Shown: positions 25,502 through 37,420 of the stretch, one piece after another
How positions within the stretch are numbered: the first letter of the stretch is position 1
How the letters are laid out: each line of letters begins with the position of its first letter
Source: Populus alba
Lineage: Eukaryota > Streptophyta > Magnoliopsida > Malpighiales > Salicaceae
Assembly (NCBI RefSeq): GCF_005239225.2
Contig: NC_133294.1
Coordinates: 5,059,576 to 5,123,575, forward strand
Direction: 5' to 3'
DNA length: 64,000 nucleotides
The notes under the pieces: model-generated
Seen by the model: the letters and a program-made list of their open reading frames with translations, nothing else
Told to the model about the DNA's origin: nothing
Databases searched by the model: none
Made by a program: the position numbers and the translations under genes

Positions 25502-28500
25502 ATGGAAATTGGCAGCTGCAACTTCATGGCAGCTCTTCGTCTCTTACTATGTTGTTTCTGTTGGCAACTTGGTGCTGCCGTAGATACCATAACATCATCT
25601 CAATACATCAAAGATCCTGAAAGCTTGTAGTTTCTGCTGGAAATAAGTTCAAACTGGGGTTTTTTTTAGCCCTGGTAATTCAACAAATCGGTATGTAGGA
25701 ATATGGTACAATAATATTTCTGTTACAACTCCAGTCTGGATAGCTAACAGAAACAGGCCACTCAATGATTCTTCTGGGATTATGACTGTAATGTTTTGAA
25801 ATTTATAAGATAGGATATTACAACAAAGCCCTTGGAGGCTTAAAGAGAGGGTATAAATGATTGAAGGGTAGTGTGGTAATTGACCAATAATTGATAAATA
25901 TAAATAGGAAGTAAAAAAAAAAAAAAAAGAGAAAGTGTGATCTGAAATATTCAGAAACGTGAGAGAGAAGGGAGAAAGAAGAAGAAGAGAAAAGAAGGGA
26001 AAATAAGGGAAAAAGGAAGGAATTGAGGAAAATAAGTGGAAAAGGTAAGATTTAGGTTGTTTAATATGTATAATATGTTAATTAAGCTTTAATTTCAGTT
26101 TTGATGAATGTTAGGGTTTTGAGAATTTGTGTTTTGGTTTAAATTGATGAATTAAATTGAAGGTTAAGGGTTGATTGTTGTGTTTAATTGATGATTTAGT
26201 TGATTATGGAAGATTGTGATAATTTTGAGTTATGAATTGTGTAAATGGTGAATTTGTGTTAGAAATCAGGGGATAACAGTAGGTGATCTGTTGAAATTCT
26301 GGGTTTGAGGTTGAAGATGACGAAAATTCAATTTGGTCCCTCAATTTCCGAAAATTACAGTTTAGTCCCCGAACTTTGGAAAATTACAAATTGGTCCCTG
26401 GAGCATATTCCGAGATTCTGAACAGAATAACATATGAATTATGGACAGAATTACTGTATAGATAAGATAATTTCAAACTTTCAATTTAGTCCTCCAATTT
26501 GACAAAAAGTACGATTTGACCCTAAAAATTTAGTAAAATTCCAGAATGATCCCTGAAGCATAATGATACATCCTGGACAGAATTGAGGATTAATTAAGGT
26601 CAGAATTTCAGTATATTCATGGATTTATGACAAATTTCAGTTTGGTCCTCCATTTGATAAAAGTTACAATTTGGCCCTAAACTATGGAAAAATTCCAGAT
26701 TAGTCCCTAGCTGTAATATTAGCTTTTGCAGATTAGTTTGATGAATAATTAAGGGTTACTTAGTGAATTATTACCAATTTTATTAGTTGTTTTTATTATG
26801 GATTAGATTTCGGGAAAACCGTTAGATTTTGGGTTTTTAAGAAAATTGACTATAATATATAGGGTTACGGAATACACCCTTAGTTAAGTGTATTAAATAG
26901 GTTATATGTTCTTTCGAGTCGTTCTTGAAAATATTTCCTTTGTATTCAGATAATCCTGATATTCTACCGACGGGACGTCAGTAGGATTTTCTTCAGTGTT
27001 TGCTTTTGGCTTCTGTTTGCTTTTGAGTCAGGTGAGTGGATAATTTTCCATATGCATGAGAAATACTATAAATATTTGATTTGTTAATATGAATTGGATC
27101 ATGCTTCTTGATAATATATATTGATTATTATCCTTGTTATGATAAAGCATGATCAATTATTGAATCTGAATTCTTGATATGAACCAGTATGTATTTTGAA
27201 GTGAATTCTGAATTGATGCTCCTCATTTGATTGATGTCATGAGTTGAGCTTTGAGATATGAATATGTTTGTTTGATTATGATTATGAACCTATGGTATGT
27301 CAGTCAGAATACCCATGCTAACAGGGTAGTGTTAGTCTTTGTGCACATCGTATCTGAACCCTAGTTGGTCGGGGGAGTCACCAACCTGTGTGGACTGATC
27401 ATCCCACAGTACGGAGCCTCATGCTCATTGCATTTTGATTTTCTGACGAGTTCTACCATATGATATTCTTGTTATGGCCTATTTGATAAACTTTCGTATA
27501 AGAACTAAAGCCATACTTGTATATATATTTCTCATTGCTATATTACCTCGTGTATGTATATTGAACGTTATCTACTCACTGAGTTGTTGAACTCACCCTC
27601 TCATTATTATTCTTTTCAGGCTTATAGCTTGATAGCGGGTTACTTTTGTTGAACCTTCCGAACCTGCTTTTGATTGTAATTTGTATCTTTCTTTTTATGT
27701 CAAGTTAGTGCTCTAAAACTATGAAATTACATTATTTTATGAAGTTGGTTTGTTGTTAATACTGCGTTTAAACTCTGATTGAGTTGTTCAAAAGATTGTA
27801 TGTGAGTTTGGGTTCGCATAGGTTTGGAACCTTGGAGGGGAACCTTGCCTATATGCCGGTCATGGATCCGGGATTCGGGTCGTGACAATGACAGTATCTG
27901 AAGATGGAAATCTTATAGTTTTGAACGGTCGGAAAGAGATTCTTTGGTCGTCAAATGTTTCAAATGGTGTCAGTAACTCAAGTGCACAGCTTACGGATGA
28001 TGGAAACCTAATCCTGCGAGGGGGCGAAATTGGAAACAGCTTATGGCAGAGTTTCCAGGAACCATCTGATACGTTCATGCCGAAGATGAGACTTACTGCT
28101 AATAGAAGAACGGGTAAGAAGACGCAAATAACATCATGGAAAAGCCCTTCTGATCCATCTGTTGGAAGCTTTTCTTCTGGTATTGAACCCTCAAGCATTC
28201 CTGAGGTTTTCGTTTGGAATGATAGCCGTCCACTCTGGCGGAGTGGTCCATGGAATGGTCAAGCCTTTATAGGAATTCCAGAAATGAATTCAGTTTATAT
28301 TAATGGGTATAATCTTGTACAAGATGGAGATGGAACTTTTTCACTAAGTGTTGGGCTGGCCAATGAATCTTATATCACCAATTTTGCTTTGAGTTATGAA
28401 GGAAGATTTGGAGAAATATATTGGGATTCTGGCAATGAGAGGTGGGAACATAAGAAGCAATATCCAGGAGATGATTGTGATATTTATGGCAAATGTGGGC

Positions 28501-30797
28501 CTTTTGGATTCTGCAATACACAGAATTCACCAATTTGCAGGTGCTTGAAGGGGTTTGAACCAAAAAATTCTGATGAGTGGAATAGAAGAAATTGGACAAA
28601 TGGTTGTGTCAGGAGGAGGGAATTGAAATGCGAAAGAACACAAAGTGATGGTCAAGTGCCCAAAGAAGATGAGTTTTTGAAACTGGATATGGTGAAAGTG
28701 CCAGACTTTTCTGAGTGGTCATCTTCAGCATCCGAACAAAACTGTAAGGATGAGTGCTTGAATAATTGCTCATGTATAGCTTACTCACATCAAACTGGTA
28801 TTGGTTGTATGCTATGGAGGGAAAAGTTAACTGATATAAGGAAGTTTTCCAGTGGAGGGGCTAATCTTTATGTCCGCCTTGCAGATTTGGAATTCGGTAA
28901 TTGTTCGTTTTCTGTCTAATTCTTCTACAATGTTCTGCTTCAAAGTATGTCCTGTTACTGCTTATTAAGGCTGAAGAGTTTTGATCCTCTCTTTAGTTTG
29001 AAAATGCAAATTAAACATGCCAGATTTTATATGCAGGAAAAAACAGAGATAAGAAAGCAGTTATCAGTATAACTGTGGTTACTGGAGCAATTATTATTGC
29101 AGCTGGTGCTTTTTTTTGGTGGAAGTGGATGGCTAAATATAGAGGTTAGATGAAACATACTATGAGCTTGTTGGACTTCTCAACATGTTCACTTTTCATT
29201 GAAAACAACATTTCAGTTTAAGACGTTACTGACTTCTTGACTCTAATTCAGAAAGGAAGAGGGAAAGCGAGCGAATCTTATCATCGAGAAGGAAAAAAGG
29301 ATATCCAGTATTCTTTAATGGAAACTCGATCCAAGAGAGCATGAACCAAGTTAAATTTCAAGAACTACCACTATTCAAATTACAAACGCTGATAGCTGCA
29401 ACAGACTACTTTGATGCTTCCAACAAGCTTGGGGAGGGTGGTTTTGGGCCAGTGTACAGGGTAATCCTTGTGCTATAGTGGTGTTTTTGTGCCAGTTAAA
29501 TTGAATATTTTGTTACATAATTGATGTGACTTAACAGGGAAATCTGCCAGATGGGCAAGAAATAGCGGTGAAAAGACTGTCAAGAGCATCTGGGCAAGGG
29601 CAAGAAGAATTTATGAACGAGGTTGTGGTGATTTCTGAACTCCAACACAGGAATCTTGTGAGACTTCTTGGTTGCTGTGTTGAAGGAGATGAAAAGATGC
29701 TGGTCTATGAGTACATGCAAAATAAAAGCTTGGATGCATCTCTCTTTGGTTAGAGCTATAAAACTCTCTGTCAAGTCACTTTGTTATTTCGAAGAAGCAT
29801 TACTATCTCTTAAAGTCATTTTGCCTACCCTTACTTCCTCTGTGTTTTTTTGGCTCCTGCCATGTAGATCCAGTTAGAAAAGAAGTTCTAGACTGGAAAG
29901 AACGCTTCAACATTGTCGATGGAATTTGTCGAGGTCTCCTTTACCTTCACAGGGATTCCAGACTAAGAATTATTCATAGAGATCTGAAGCCAAGTAACAT
30001 CTTGTTGGACCAAGAACTAAATCCAAAAATTTCAGACTTTGGGATGGCTAGGATATTTGGAGGCAATGAAGATCATGTTAACACGAGAAGGGTTGTAGGA
30101 ACCTAGTAAGTTGTAATTTCACTTTTTCTCCTACTCTAATCCTATTTCATCATCACTTTTTGAAATCGAAAATCTGTATCATTCTCCTGCAGTGGCTATA
30201 TGTCCCCTGAATACGCAATGCACGGGCGATTTTCAGAGAAATCAGATGTTTTCAGCTTTGGAGTCTTGCTGTTAGAGATTGTGAGTGGAAGAAGAATTTC
30301 AAATATTGATGGCAATGAACAGGGTTTAAACCTTTTGGAATTTGTATGTCCATCCATCGATCCCCTTTTCTTTTCATTCTTGACGAGTTTAAAGTTGCAA
30401 CTCTCTCACTTAAATTAGTCTATTTCAGGCATGGAAACTGTGGAATGAAGGGAACACTCCAGCTCTAGTTGATCCTGCATTAACATTAGATCAATATTCC
30501 AAGGTGGAAATTTTGAGATGCATACATGTAGGTTTGCTGTGTGTTCAGGAATTCGCAAAAGATAGGCCAGCTATCTCTACCATCATTTCAATGGTAAATA
30601 GTGAAATCGTGGATCTTCCTCTTCCTAACAACCCAGCATACACAGAAAGGCTTATTGGTTTACATACAGAGAGGAGGAGAGACTCCATAAACTTTGTTTC
30701 AACTACACTTTTTGATGGGAAATTTCCAGAACTCAAACACACACAATTTACGTGGTTCGGCAACTTGCCTACTCCACGGAGCTACTGGTTGTATTAA
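25502..30797 (+). pseudogene. S-domain receptor-like Ser/Thr kinase, copy 4, split by two retroelements
   Basis: Start MEIGSCNFM with signal peptide (LLLCCFCWQLGAA). Small insertions at about 25620-25632 and 25665-25672 shift the frame, then a solo LTR (25787-27887) interrupts exon 1. The rest of exon 1 is open to 28896: B-lectin SEDGNLIVLNG, S-locus WRSGPWNGQAF, EGF-like CDIYGKCGPFGFC, PAN CLNNCSCIAYSH. Exons 29037-29144 (transmembrane), 29252-29460, 29538-29748, 29868-30105, 30193-30343 and 30429-30797 are intact, with [30 protein letters not shown] and [11 protein letters not shown] Copia element enters in the last codons at 30713. The frame reads on into its LTR for about 26 residues to TAG at 30795, and the original last codons (F-T-G-R, TAA) are at 36257-36271. 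The kinase half would be complete but for the foreign tail. Confidence 0.88.
25787..27887. mobile_element. Solo LTR (2.1 kb) in exon 1 of receptor copy 4
   Basis: Starts TGTAATG, ends TCGTGACA, and is flanked by a perfect 5-bp direct repeat ATGAC (25782-25786 and 27888-27892). Removing it plus one repeat rejoins the lectin codons (GIMTVSEDGN), which proves insertion. TG...CA ends with a 5-bp duplication and no coding region fit a solo LTR left by LTR-LTR recombination. A second member lies at 49883-51979, and a partial one on the other strand at about 44355-44935. Superfamily (Gypsy or Copia) cannot be told without the internal region. Confidence 0.85.
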
Positions 30798-31108
30798 TCA
30801 AGCTTACAAAGAAATAATACAACAACAAGAGGAGGAGAATCTTCTCAACTCAACTCTACACTCAAGCTCTCTCTTCTTCTCTCTGTGTTTCACACTGCAA
30901 CTCGTCTGTTCTTCTTCTCAGTATTCTCACAATACTCACACACCACACACAGCTCTACACAGAGCACATAAATATACAAGGATGAGGGAAGGACATCATC
31001 ATTTATGCCCACCGTTGCCTCCACTTTGTGTCCTCCACCATGTGCAAAGTGGGGGATTAGGATTCCCACTTGCACATGGTGGGGCTTGTTTGTCTCCAAT
31101 AATTAACA
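30713..31108 (-). repeat. 3' LTR of the Copia element
   Basis: Plus-strand ends TGATGG...TTAACA. Identical to 35858-36253. It contains an 18-bp inverted repeat at 31035-31082 with an 11-nt loop and one unpaired A. It supplies the foreign C-terminal tail and stop codon to receptor copy 4. Confidence 0.93.
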
Positions 31109-31119
31109 ATCTCCCACTT
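31109..31119 (-). other. Polypurine tract of the Copia element
   Basis: On the minus strand it reads AAGTGGGAGAT and abuts the 3' LTR, the expected position and composition for the plus-strand primer of reverse transcription. Confidence 0.75.
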
Positions 31120-31143
31120 GGAGACAAACAATGAAATTATCTT

Positions 31144-34100
31144 TTATCCTTGAAGGCCAACTGAAGTTTTACACAACTTCAGTTTATCAAGTGTAACTCC
31201 TTTGGTTAACATGTCAGCTGGATTCTTGCTTCCACAGACCTTTTCTAGCATTAGTTGCTCGTCGTCCAGCAGTTGTCGGATGAAGTGATATTTGATCTGA
31301 ATATGCTTCGTCCTGGAGTGAAATGCTGGATTCTTGGCAAGGAAGATTGCACTTTGACTGTCGCTATACAAAGTACCTTTTCCATTCAACTTGCCCAATT
31401 CTTTCAAGAAACTCTACAACCATACTATCTCTTTTGCAGATTCTGAGACTGCAACATATTCAGCTTCTGTTGTTGAAAGAGCGACGATCTTTTGCAAGGT
31501 AGAACTCCAGGAAACAGCAGTGCCTCCTAGAGTGTATACATATCCTGTAGTGCTCTTTCTGCTATCAATATCTCCTGCTAGATCAGCATCTACAAAACCT
31601 TCAAGTTTCAAACCACCGGCTGTGAAACTGAGACAAGTTTCCGATGAACCTTTTAAGTACCTCATGATCCATTTCACTGCCTCCCAATGCTGCTTTCCAG
31701 GATTGCTCATATATCGGCTTACAACTCCCACTGCATGGGCAATGTCTGGTCTGGTACAGACCATAGCATACATCAAAGAGCCGATAGCTGAGGCGTATGG
31801 AATTTTATCCATGTATCCACTTTCTAGCTCAGTTCTTGGTGATTGATCTTTGCTGAGCTTGAAATGATTCCCCAGTGGTGTACTTACTGGTTTAACATTA
31901 TCCATACTAAACCTGCTGAGAACCTTCTTGACATACTCTGTTTGAGAGAGCTTTAGTATGCCTTTGTCTTTATCTCTGATGATTCTCATGCCGAGTATTT
32001 GTTTAGCAGCTCCCAGATCCTTCATTTCAAACTGTTTTGACAACTGCTGTTTCAGCTTATCAATCTCCTCAATGCTGGATCCTGCAATCAACATATCATC
32101 CACATATAACAGTAGAATGATGTAGGAGTTGTCAAAATGTTTGACATAACAACAGTGATCAGCTTGGCATCTTGTATACCCAGAACTACACATGAAGTTG
32201 TCAAACTTCTTGTACCACTGTCTTGGAGCTTGCTTCAAACCGTATAGGCTTTTCTGTAGCTTGCAGACTTGATTCTCCTTTCCTTGCATTTCAAACCCCT
32301 CTGGCTGTTGCATGTAAATGTCTTCCTCCAAGTCACCATGAAGGAATGCTGTTTTTACATCTAACTGTTCCAGATGTAAATTTTCTGCAGCTACTATCCC
32401 CAGAACAACTCTGATTGTTGTGAGCTTCACAACTGGAGAAAAAATCTCAGAGTAGTCAATGCCTTTCTTTTGTTGAAACCCTTTGACAACAAGTCTTGCC
32501 TTGAACCGTTTACTTCCGTCATGCTCAGTCTTCACTCTGTAGACCCACTTATTTTGCAAGGCCTTCTTTCCTTCAGGTAATGTTGTTAGCTCCCAAGTTT
32601 TGTTCTTCAGCAACGAACTCATCTCATCCTTCATGGCTAACTCCCACTTGCTTGAGTTTCCATCTTGTAAGGATTCTTCATAAGATAACGGTTCACCACC
32701 ATCTGTCAGCAAAATATAATTCAATAAAAGTGTGAACCGTTGCGGGGGCTTTATCATCCTCGAAGACCTGCGAACAGCTGGTTCACTTGGCTCTGCATCT
32801 TCTTGTGTGGGTGCGGGCACAGATATGCTTGATTCTTCTTGTAAAGACTCTTGATTGTTGTTCTGCTTAGTAACATCGGGAAGCCCTTCTAATCTTATGA
32901 ATTCAGATCTTGGTGGACTTGTATCTGAATCAGCCATCTCTGTTTCTCCACTTGATCTGTCTTTGTACATAACTTTCTCATTGAAGATCACGTTCCTGCT
33001 TCTGATAATCTTTCTATTCTGATCATCCCAGAACCGAAATCCAAATTCTTCATCTCCATAGCCAATGAAGAAACATTTCTTGGATTTGGCTTCTAACTTG
33101 TTGCGAGCATCAGAATCTATGTGAACATAGGAAACACACCCAAAGACCTTCAAATGAGAGAGTCGTACCTCTTTTCCTCTCCATACTTCCTCGGGCAGTC
33201 TGAATTCCAAAGGAACTGATGGTCCACGGTTGATCAAGTAAACTGCGGTATGAACTGCGTCAGCCCAGAATGTTTGAGGTAACCCATAATGCAACCTCAT
33301 GCTTCTAGCTCGTTCATTGATGGTCCTGTTCATCCGTTCAGCAACGCCATTCTGTTGCGGTGTGCCTGGAACGGTCTTCTCCATTCTGATACCATTGACA
33401 GCACAATACTCCTTGAAACCTCCATCAATGTATTCTCCTCCATTATCAGATCTCAAGCATTTCAACTTTAGACCTGATTCAGTCTCAACCATAGCCTTCC
33501 ATTTCTTGAATGTTTCAAACACATCAGATTTATTTTTCAGAAAGTAGACCCATACCTTCCTGCTGAAGTCATCAATGAAAGTCACATAATACCGAGAACC
33601 TCCAAGAGATGCTACTGGAGACGGTCCCCATAAATCTGTGTGTACCAGTTCTAGCTTTCTTGGTCTTAAGGTCCTGCCAACCTTCAAGAAACTGACCTTC
33701 TTCTGTTTTCCAAGAACACAGCTTTCACAAATGTCTAGATCGACATTTTTTAACTCTGGCAGCTTTCCCTTCGACTGAAGTATCTTCATCCCCTTTTGAC
33801 TCATATGGCCAAGTCTACAATGCCATAGCTGTGTTTGATTTTCTGCTTCAGTTGAGGCAATGATGTCTGCAAATCTTGTGGTCATATACAGGGTGCCGGT
33901 TTTCTTTCCACGAGCTAAAACCATTGCTCCCTTTGATACTTTCCACATTCCTCCAGCAAAAAGTATTGAATAACCACTATCGTCAAGTTGTCCGACAGAG
34001 ATCAACTTCTTCTTTAATTCAGGAACATGCCTTACGTTCTGCAAGGTCCATATAGATCCATTCATAGTCTTGATTTGCACATCTCCTATACCCACAATAT

Positions 34101-35055
34101 TCAGTGGTGTTCCATCGGCCAGATAGAGTACACCATGATCTCCTCCAACATAATTTTGCAGCATTTCATTGTGTGGCGTACAGTGGAATGAAGCACCAGA
34201 ATCAAGAATCCACTCATCAATTTGACTTTGCACAGCAAGAATTAAAGCATCTTGCACCTCATCTGTGGTAGCGTTTGCAGAGTCAGCTTCAGGTTTCTTC
34301 GGTTTTGTGCAATTCCTACTGAAATGACCAGGTTTGCCACAATTCCAACATTCAACCTGCTTTCTGGATCCAAACTTGCTTTTACTTCTGTATCTAGATT
34401 TTGATCTGCCTCTGGATGAGCCTCTATCGTGTCTCCTCCCTCGAGTGTTGATGTTGAGAGCTGATCCTGAGCTTGAACTTTCACCCGAGTCTTTCCTTCG
34501 CACTTCTTCAGCTAAAATCAAGTCTCGAATGTCATCATACTTCAGTTTGGATTTTCCAGCTGAATTGCTCACGGCTGTCCTCATGCCTTCCCAACTGCTT
34601 GGAAGTGAAGCTAGCAAGATGAGTGCACGAATCTCATCATCAAACTCAATTTCAACAGATGACAATTGATTTGTGATGGTATTAAAGTTGTTGAGGTGTT
34701 GTGTCACAGAAGTGTTTTCAACCATCTTCAAGTTGAACAACTTTTTCATCAGGTGCACTTTATTATTTGCTGATGGCTTCTCATACATCCCAGACAAGGC
34801 TTCCATCAATTTTGCAGTGGATTTTTCTTTCGTAACATTGTGAGCAACTCTTCTTGATAACGATAGCCGGATAATGCCCAGAACTTGTCTATCAAGAAGT
34901 TGCCATTCTTCTGCTTCCATCTTTTCTGGTTTGCTTCCCAATAAGGGAAGATGAAGTTTCTTCCCATATAAATAATCCTCAATCTTCATTTTCCAGTATC
35001 CAAAATCTGTTCCGTCAAATTTTTCAATTCCTGCAGCCTTTATTTCATCTGCCAT
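31144..35055 (-). pseudogene. Copia gag-pol polyprotein with one internal amber codon
   Basis: A single reading frame of 1303 codons from ATG at 35055. Order with rough residue positions: Gag with zinc knuckle CWNCGKPGHFSRNC (about 235-249); aspartic protease DSGAS (about 285); pre-integrase HCRLGH (about 411); integrase with Asp in HTDLWG (about 475), Asp in LRSDNGGEY (about 538) and Glu in NGVAER (about 571); reverse transcriptase YVDDM (about 985); RNase H ADLAGD and CSKNPAD-like tail. One TAG at 31414-31416 lies after KEIVWL in RNase H, where relatives normally have Gln; the same frame continues to TAA at 31144. No frameshift was seen. The defect leaves 1213 residues and removes the end of RNase H. 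Length and lineage match Tnt1/Tork elements. Confidence 0.92.
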
Positions 35056-35215
35056 TTTTAATATTTCTCCGATTTGAATTTGCCAAATCTGACCTTACAG
35101 ATGTGTCCGGAACGGCAACAAACCTTGGAAATGACACTGAGATCACCCCAATCGGACTTCGGATGGCTCAGATTTTAGCAATTAAAGTTTTGGATTAACG
35201 GACGGTTCAGATGTA

Positions 35216-35545
35216 GCCGCGTGTCAGACAGAGTACCGCCTGCGTCACACCGGATAACAACTCAGAAGCGGTTTTGATGAAGCCACGTGTCAGCAGATTA
35301 CAGCCTGCGTCGCACCGGAGCAAAACTCAGTAACGGTGCAGATTAAGCCACGTGTCCACAGATTAGAGCCTGCGTCACACCTGATCATAACTCAGTGACG
35401 GTGCAGATTCAGCCACGTGTCACACGATTAGAGCCTGAGTCGCACCAGATTAAAAACTTACAACGGTGATGATATAGACACGTGTCAGACGATTACCATC
35501 TGCGGTGCACTGGATCAAAACCCAGATTGATGACGTGTCAGGTAA
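35216..35545 (-). repeat. Five tandem 65-bp repeats with ACGT cores in the Copia leader
   Basis: Units start at 35216, 35282, 35347, 35412 and 35477 with spacing 66, 65, 65 and 65. Each begins with a (C)ACGTGTC-type motif (the first is degenerate, gcgtgtc) followed by a conserved cctgcgtcrcacc segment. ACGTGTC-like cores continue at about 35531-35590. The block lies between the primer-binding site and the gag start, in the untranslated leader. CACGTG/ACGTGTC cores are bZIP and bHLH binding motifs (G-box/ABRE), so a regulatory role is possible but not shown. Confidence 0.7.
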
Positions 35546-35843
35546 CGTGTCAGGTGACGTGGAAGTTGACCGTGCGACTTGATGACGTGGCGGGTCAGAC
35601 CCGACCTGTTTTGCAGAAACCGGGCGAAGAAGGAGCGTGGCGCGCGTACGGCGCGTTGGTGCGCGTGGGCAGTGCTAGCGTCGGCGCGTGTGGGAGCGTT
35701 CGGGCATGCAGGACGTCGGTTCTTCGCCGGGGATTCAACAGTGGATTCGTCCGGTTGTCCTCTACACGATGGTATGTTCAAAAACACGTTTTGAGAACTT
35801 TGATTTTTGAGTTTGGATCAAACACCCTCTTTGTCAAGAACAT

Positions 35844-35855
35844 GCTCTGATACCA
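35844..35855 (-). other. Primer-binding site of the Copia element
   Basis: Minus strand reads TGGTATCAGAGC, complementary to the 3' end of initiator methionine tRNA, two bases inside the 5' LTR. This is the standard primer site of plant Copia elements. Confidence 0.92.
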
Positions 35856-35857
35856 GT

Positions 35858-36253
35858 TGATGGGAAATTTCCAGAACTCAAACACACACAATTTACGTGG
35901 TTCGGCAACTTGCCTACTCCACGGAGCTACTGGTTGTATTAATCAAGCTTACAAAGAAATAATACAACAACAAGAGGAGGAGAATCTTCTCAACTCAACT
36001 CTACACTCAAGCTCTCTCTTCTTCTCTCTGTGTTTCACACTGCAACTCGTCTGTTCTTCTTCTCAGTATTCTCACAATACTCACACACCACACACAGCTC
36101 TACACAGAGCACATAAATATACAAGGATGAGGGAAGGACATCATCATTTATGCCCACCGTTGCCTCCACTTTGTGTCCTCCACCATGTGCAAAGTGGGGG
36201 ATTAGGATTCCCACTTGCACATGGTGGGGCTTGTTTGTCTCCAATAATTAACA
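35858..36253 (-). repeat. 5' LTR of the Copia element
   Basis: Identical to the LTR at 30713-31108, including the inverted repeat (here 36180-36227). Transcription of the element would run leftwards from here. Confidence 0.93.
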
Positions 36254-36256
36254 CTT

Positions 36257-36271
36257 TTCACTGGCCGATAA
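36257..36271 (+). pseudogene. Displaced last codons of receptor copy 4
   Basis: Directly after the Copia element the sequence continues with the F-T-G-R codons and TAA at 36269-36271, the normal C-terminus of this receptor family (compare SGR and NGR ends of copies 3 and 5). This marks the original gene end, cut off by 5.5 kb. Confidence 0.8.
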
Positions 36272-36784
36272 CTATTCCTCGAACATTTATTTTTCAGTTA
36301 GGTGTGTAGTGTAAGAGAATCAAGACAATCACCCAAAATCAAAGTTCTTTATTTTGTATATGGTGTCAGTAGTTGAATTCTTTAGGCCTATGAAAGTTTT
36401 TGTATACTGATAGAGTGGAGTGCAGGACGTAAGGTTGCTAGTGACTCCAGAAACTGGAAAGTTTTCTGTCTACCTGAAGAACATGACAAGATTTAGGAAT
36501 TTCTTTTTTCATTGTAAATCATAATGCTTGAAATATTAGTTTATTCATACCCTCCTGATGTAATATCATTTGTCCAGCATGAGAATGTGAACATCCAGCA
36601 ACCCGAATGAGCAAAATCCAGGTAATTTGGTAAGCTTTCTAATAACAGTCATCCACACGTGAAGAACAGCAGCCATGCTGCTGTCATCACACAACTGGAT
36701 TTTAAGAATAACAACGTTAATCTTTCTCAACAGAAGAAGAAGTTACTGCCATGCAATCTGCAACGGTAATGTCCTGTAACCAAG
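36272..36784. other. 3' flank of receptor copy 4 and spacer
   Basis: Former 3' UTR of copy 4 and spacer; no gene or repeat boundary recognised. Confidence 0.45.
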
Positions 36785-37271
36785 ATGGAAGCTCAGCAGA
36801 TGCAGATAAAAGTTATGGGGATTGGCAACTGCAGAATTGTAGGAGCCCTAATTCTCATTCCGTCCTGCTTGTGTTCAGGTTATGATGCTGCAACAGAGAC
36901 GATAACATCATCTCAACCCATCAAAGATCCTGAAACTGTCTCCGCAGGCAATATCTTCGAAATGGGATTTTCAGCCCTTTTAATTTGACAAATAGCTATG
37001 ATGGAATACGGTACAATAATGTTTCTGCAACGAAACCAGAATGGGTTCCCAACAGAAACAACCCAATCGCTGATTCTTCAGGTGCGGTGACGATATCTGA
37101 AGATGTAAATCTTGTAGCTTTGAATGCTCATAAAGAGATTCTTTGCTCATCAAATGTTTCAAATAGAGTCAGAAACTCCATTGCACAGGTTTCAGACGAT
37201 GGGAATCCAGTCTTGCAAGGCAGCTCCAAGGGAATCATTTTATGGCGAAGTTTCCCTGATGATGATGAAAC
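36785..37271 (+). pseudogene. S-domain receptor kinase fragment (signal peptide and B-lectin only)
   Basis: In-frame ATGs lie at 36785 and 36815; the second matches the start of the paralogues (MGIGNCRIV). Then a signal peptide, ITSSQPIKDPE and a frameshift near 36970. The B-lectin region continues in another frame from 36985: NNVSATKPEWVPNRNNPIAD, TISEDVNLVALN, SDDGNPVLQG. Similarity ends near 37271 at the position where full copies read WQSFQEPSDT. No S-locus, PAN, transmembrane or kinase part follows. Key lectin-core residues are replaced (DVNLVAL for DGNLVVL). A second copy of this same fragment lies at 46098-52250, so the truncation predates the block duplication. Confidence 0.75.
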
Positions 37272-37420
37272 AGCGAGGTCTTTTGACTTGTCAACTGCTG
37301 TTCCACACTTGAGTTGTAGAAATAGCTTATTTCCTAGAAATTGCCTAACTCTTTATCAACTGGATGGTCTACGGTCGATAAAGGATTCCAGGAAAATTCC
37401 AATTAGACCATATAAAAGTT

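Larger units (their letters stand above)
30713..36253 (-). mobile_element. Complete Ty1/Copia LTR retrotransposon (Tnt1/Tork-like)
   Basis: 5541 bp on the minus strand, with 396-bp LTRs at both ends that I find identical base for base, and a 5-bp target duplication CTTTT at 30708-30712 and 36254-36258. Primer-binding site, polypurine tract and a 1303-codon gag-pol frame are all present. The domain order protease, integrase, reverse transcriptase, RNase H defines Copia. It inserted into the last codons of receptor copy 4. Identical LTRs mean a very recent insertion. One amber codon is the only coding defect seen. Confidence 0.95.

Noticed and set aside
30890..31134. LTR reading frames on both strands, repeated at 35857-36309
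   Set aside because: They are identical because the LTRs are identical; an LTR region with no known protein.
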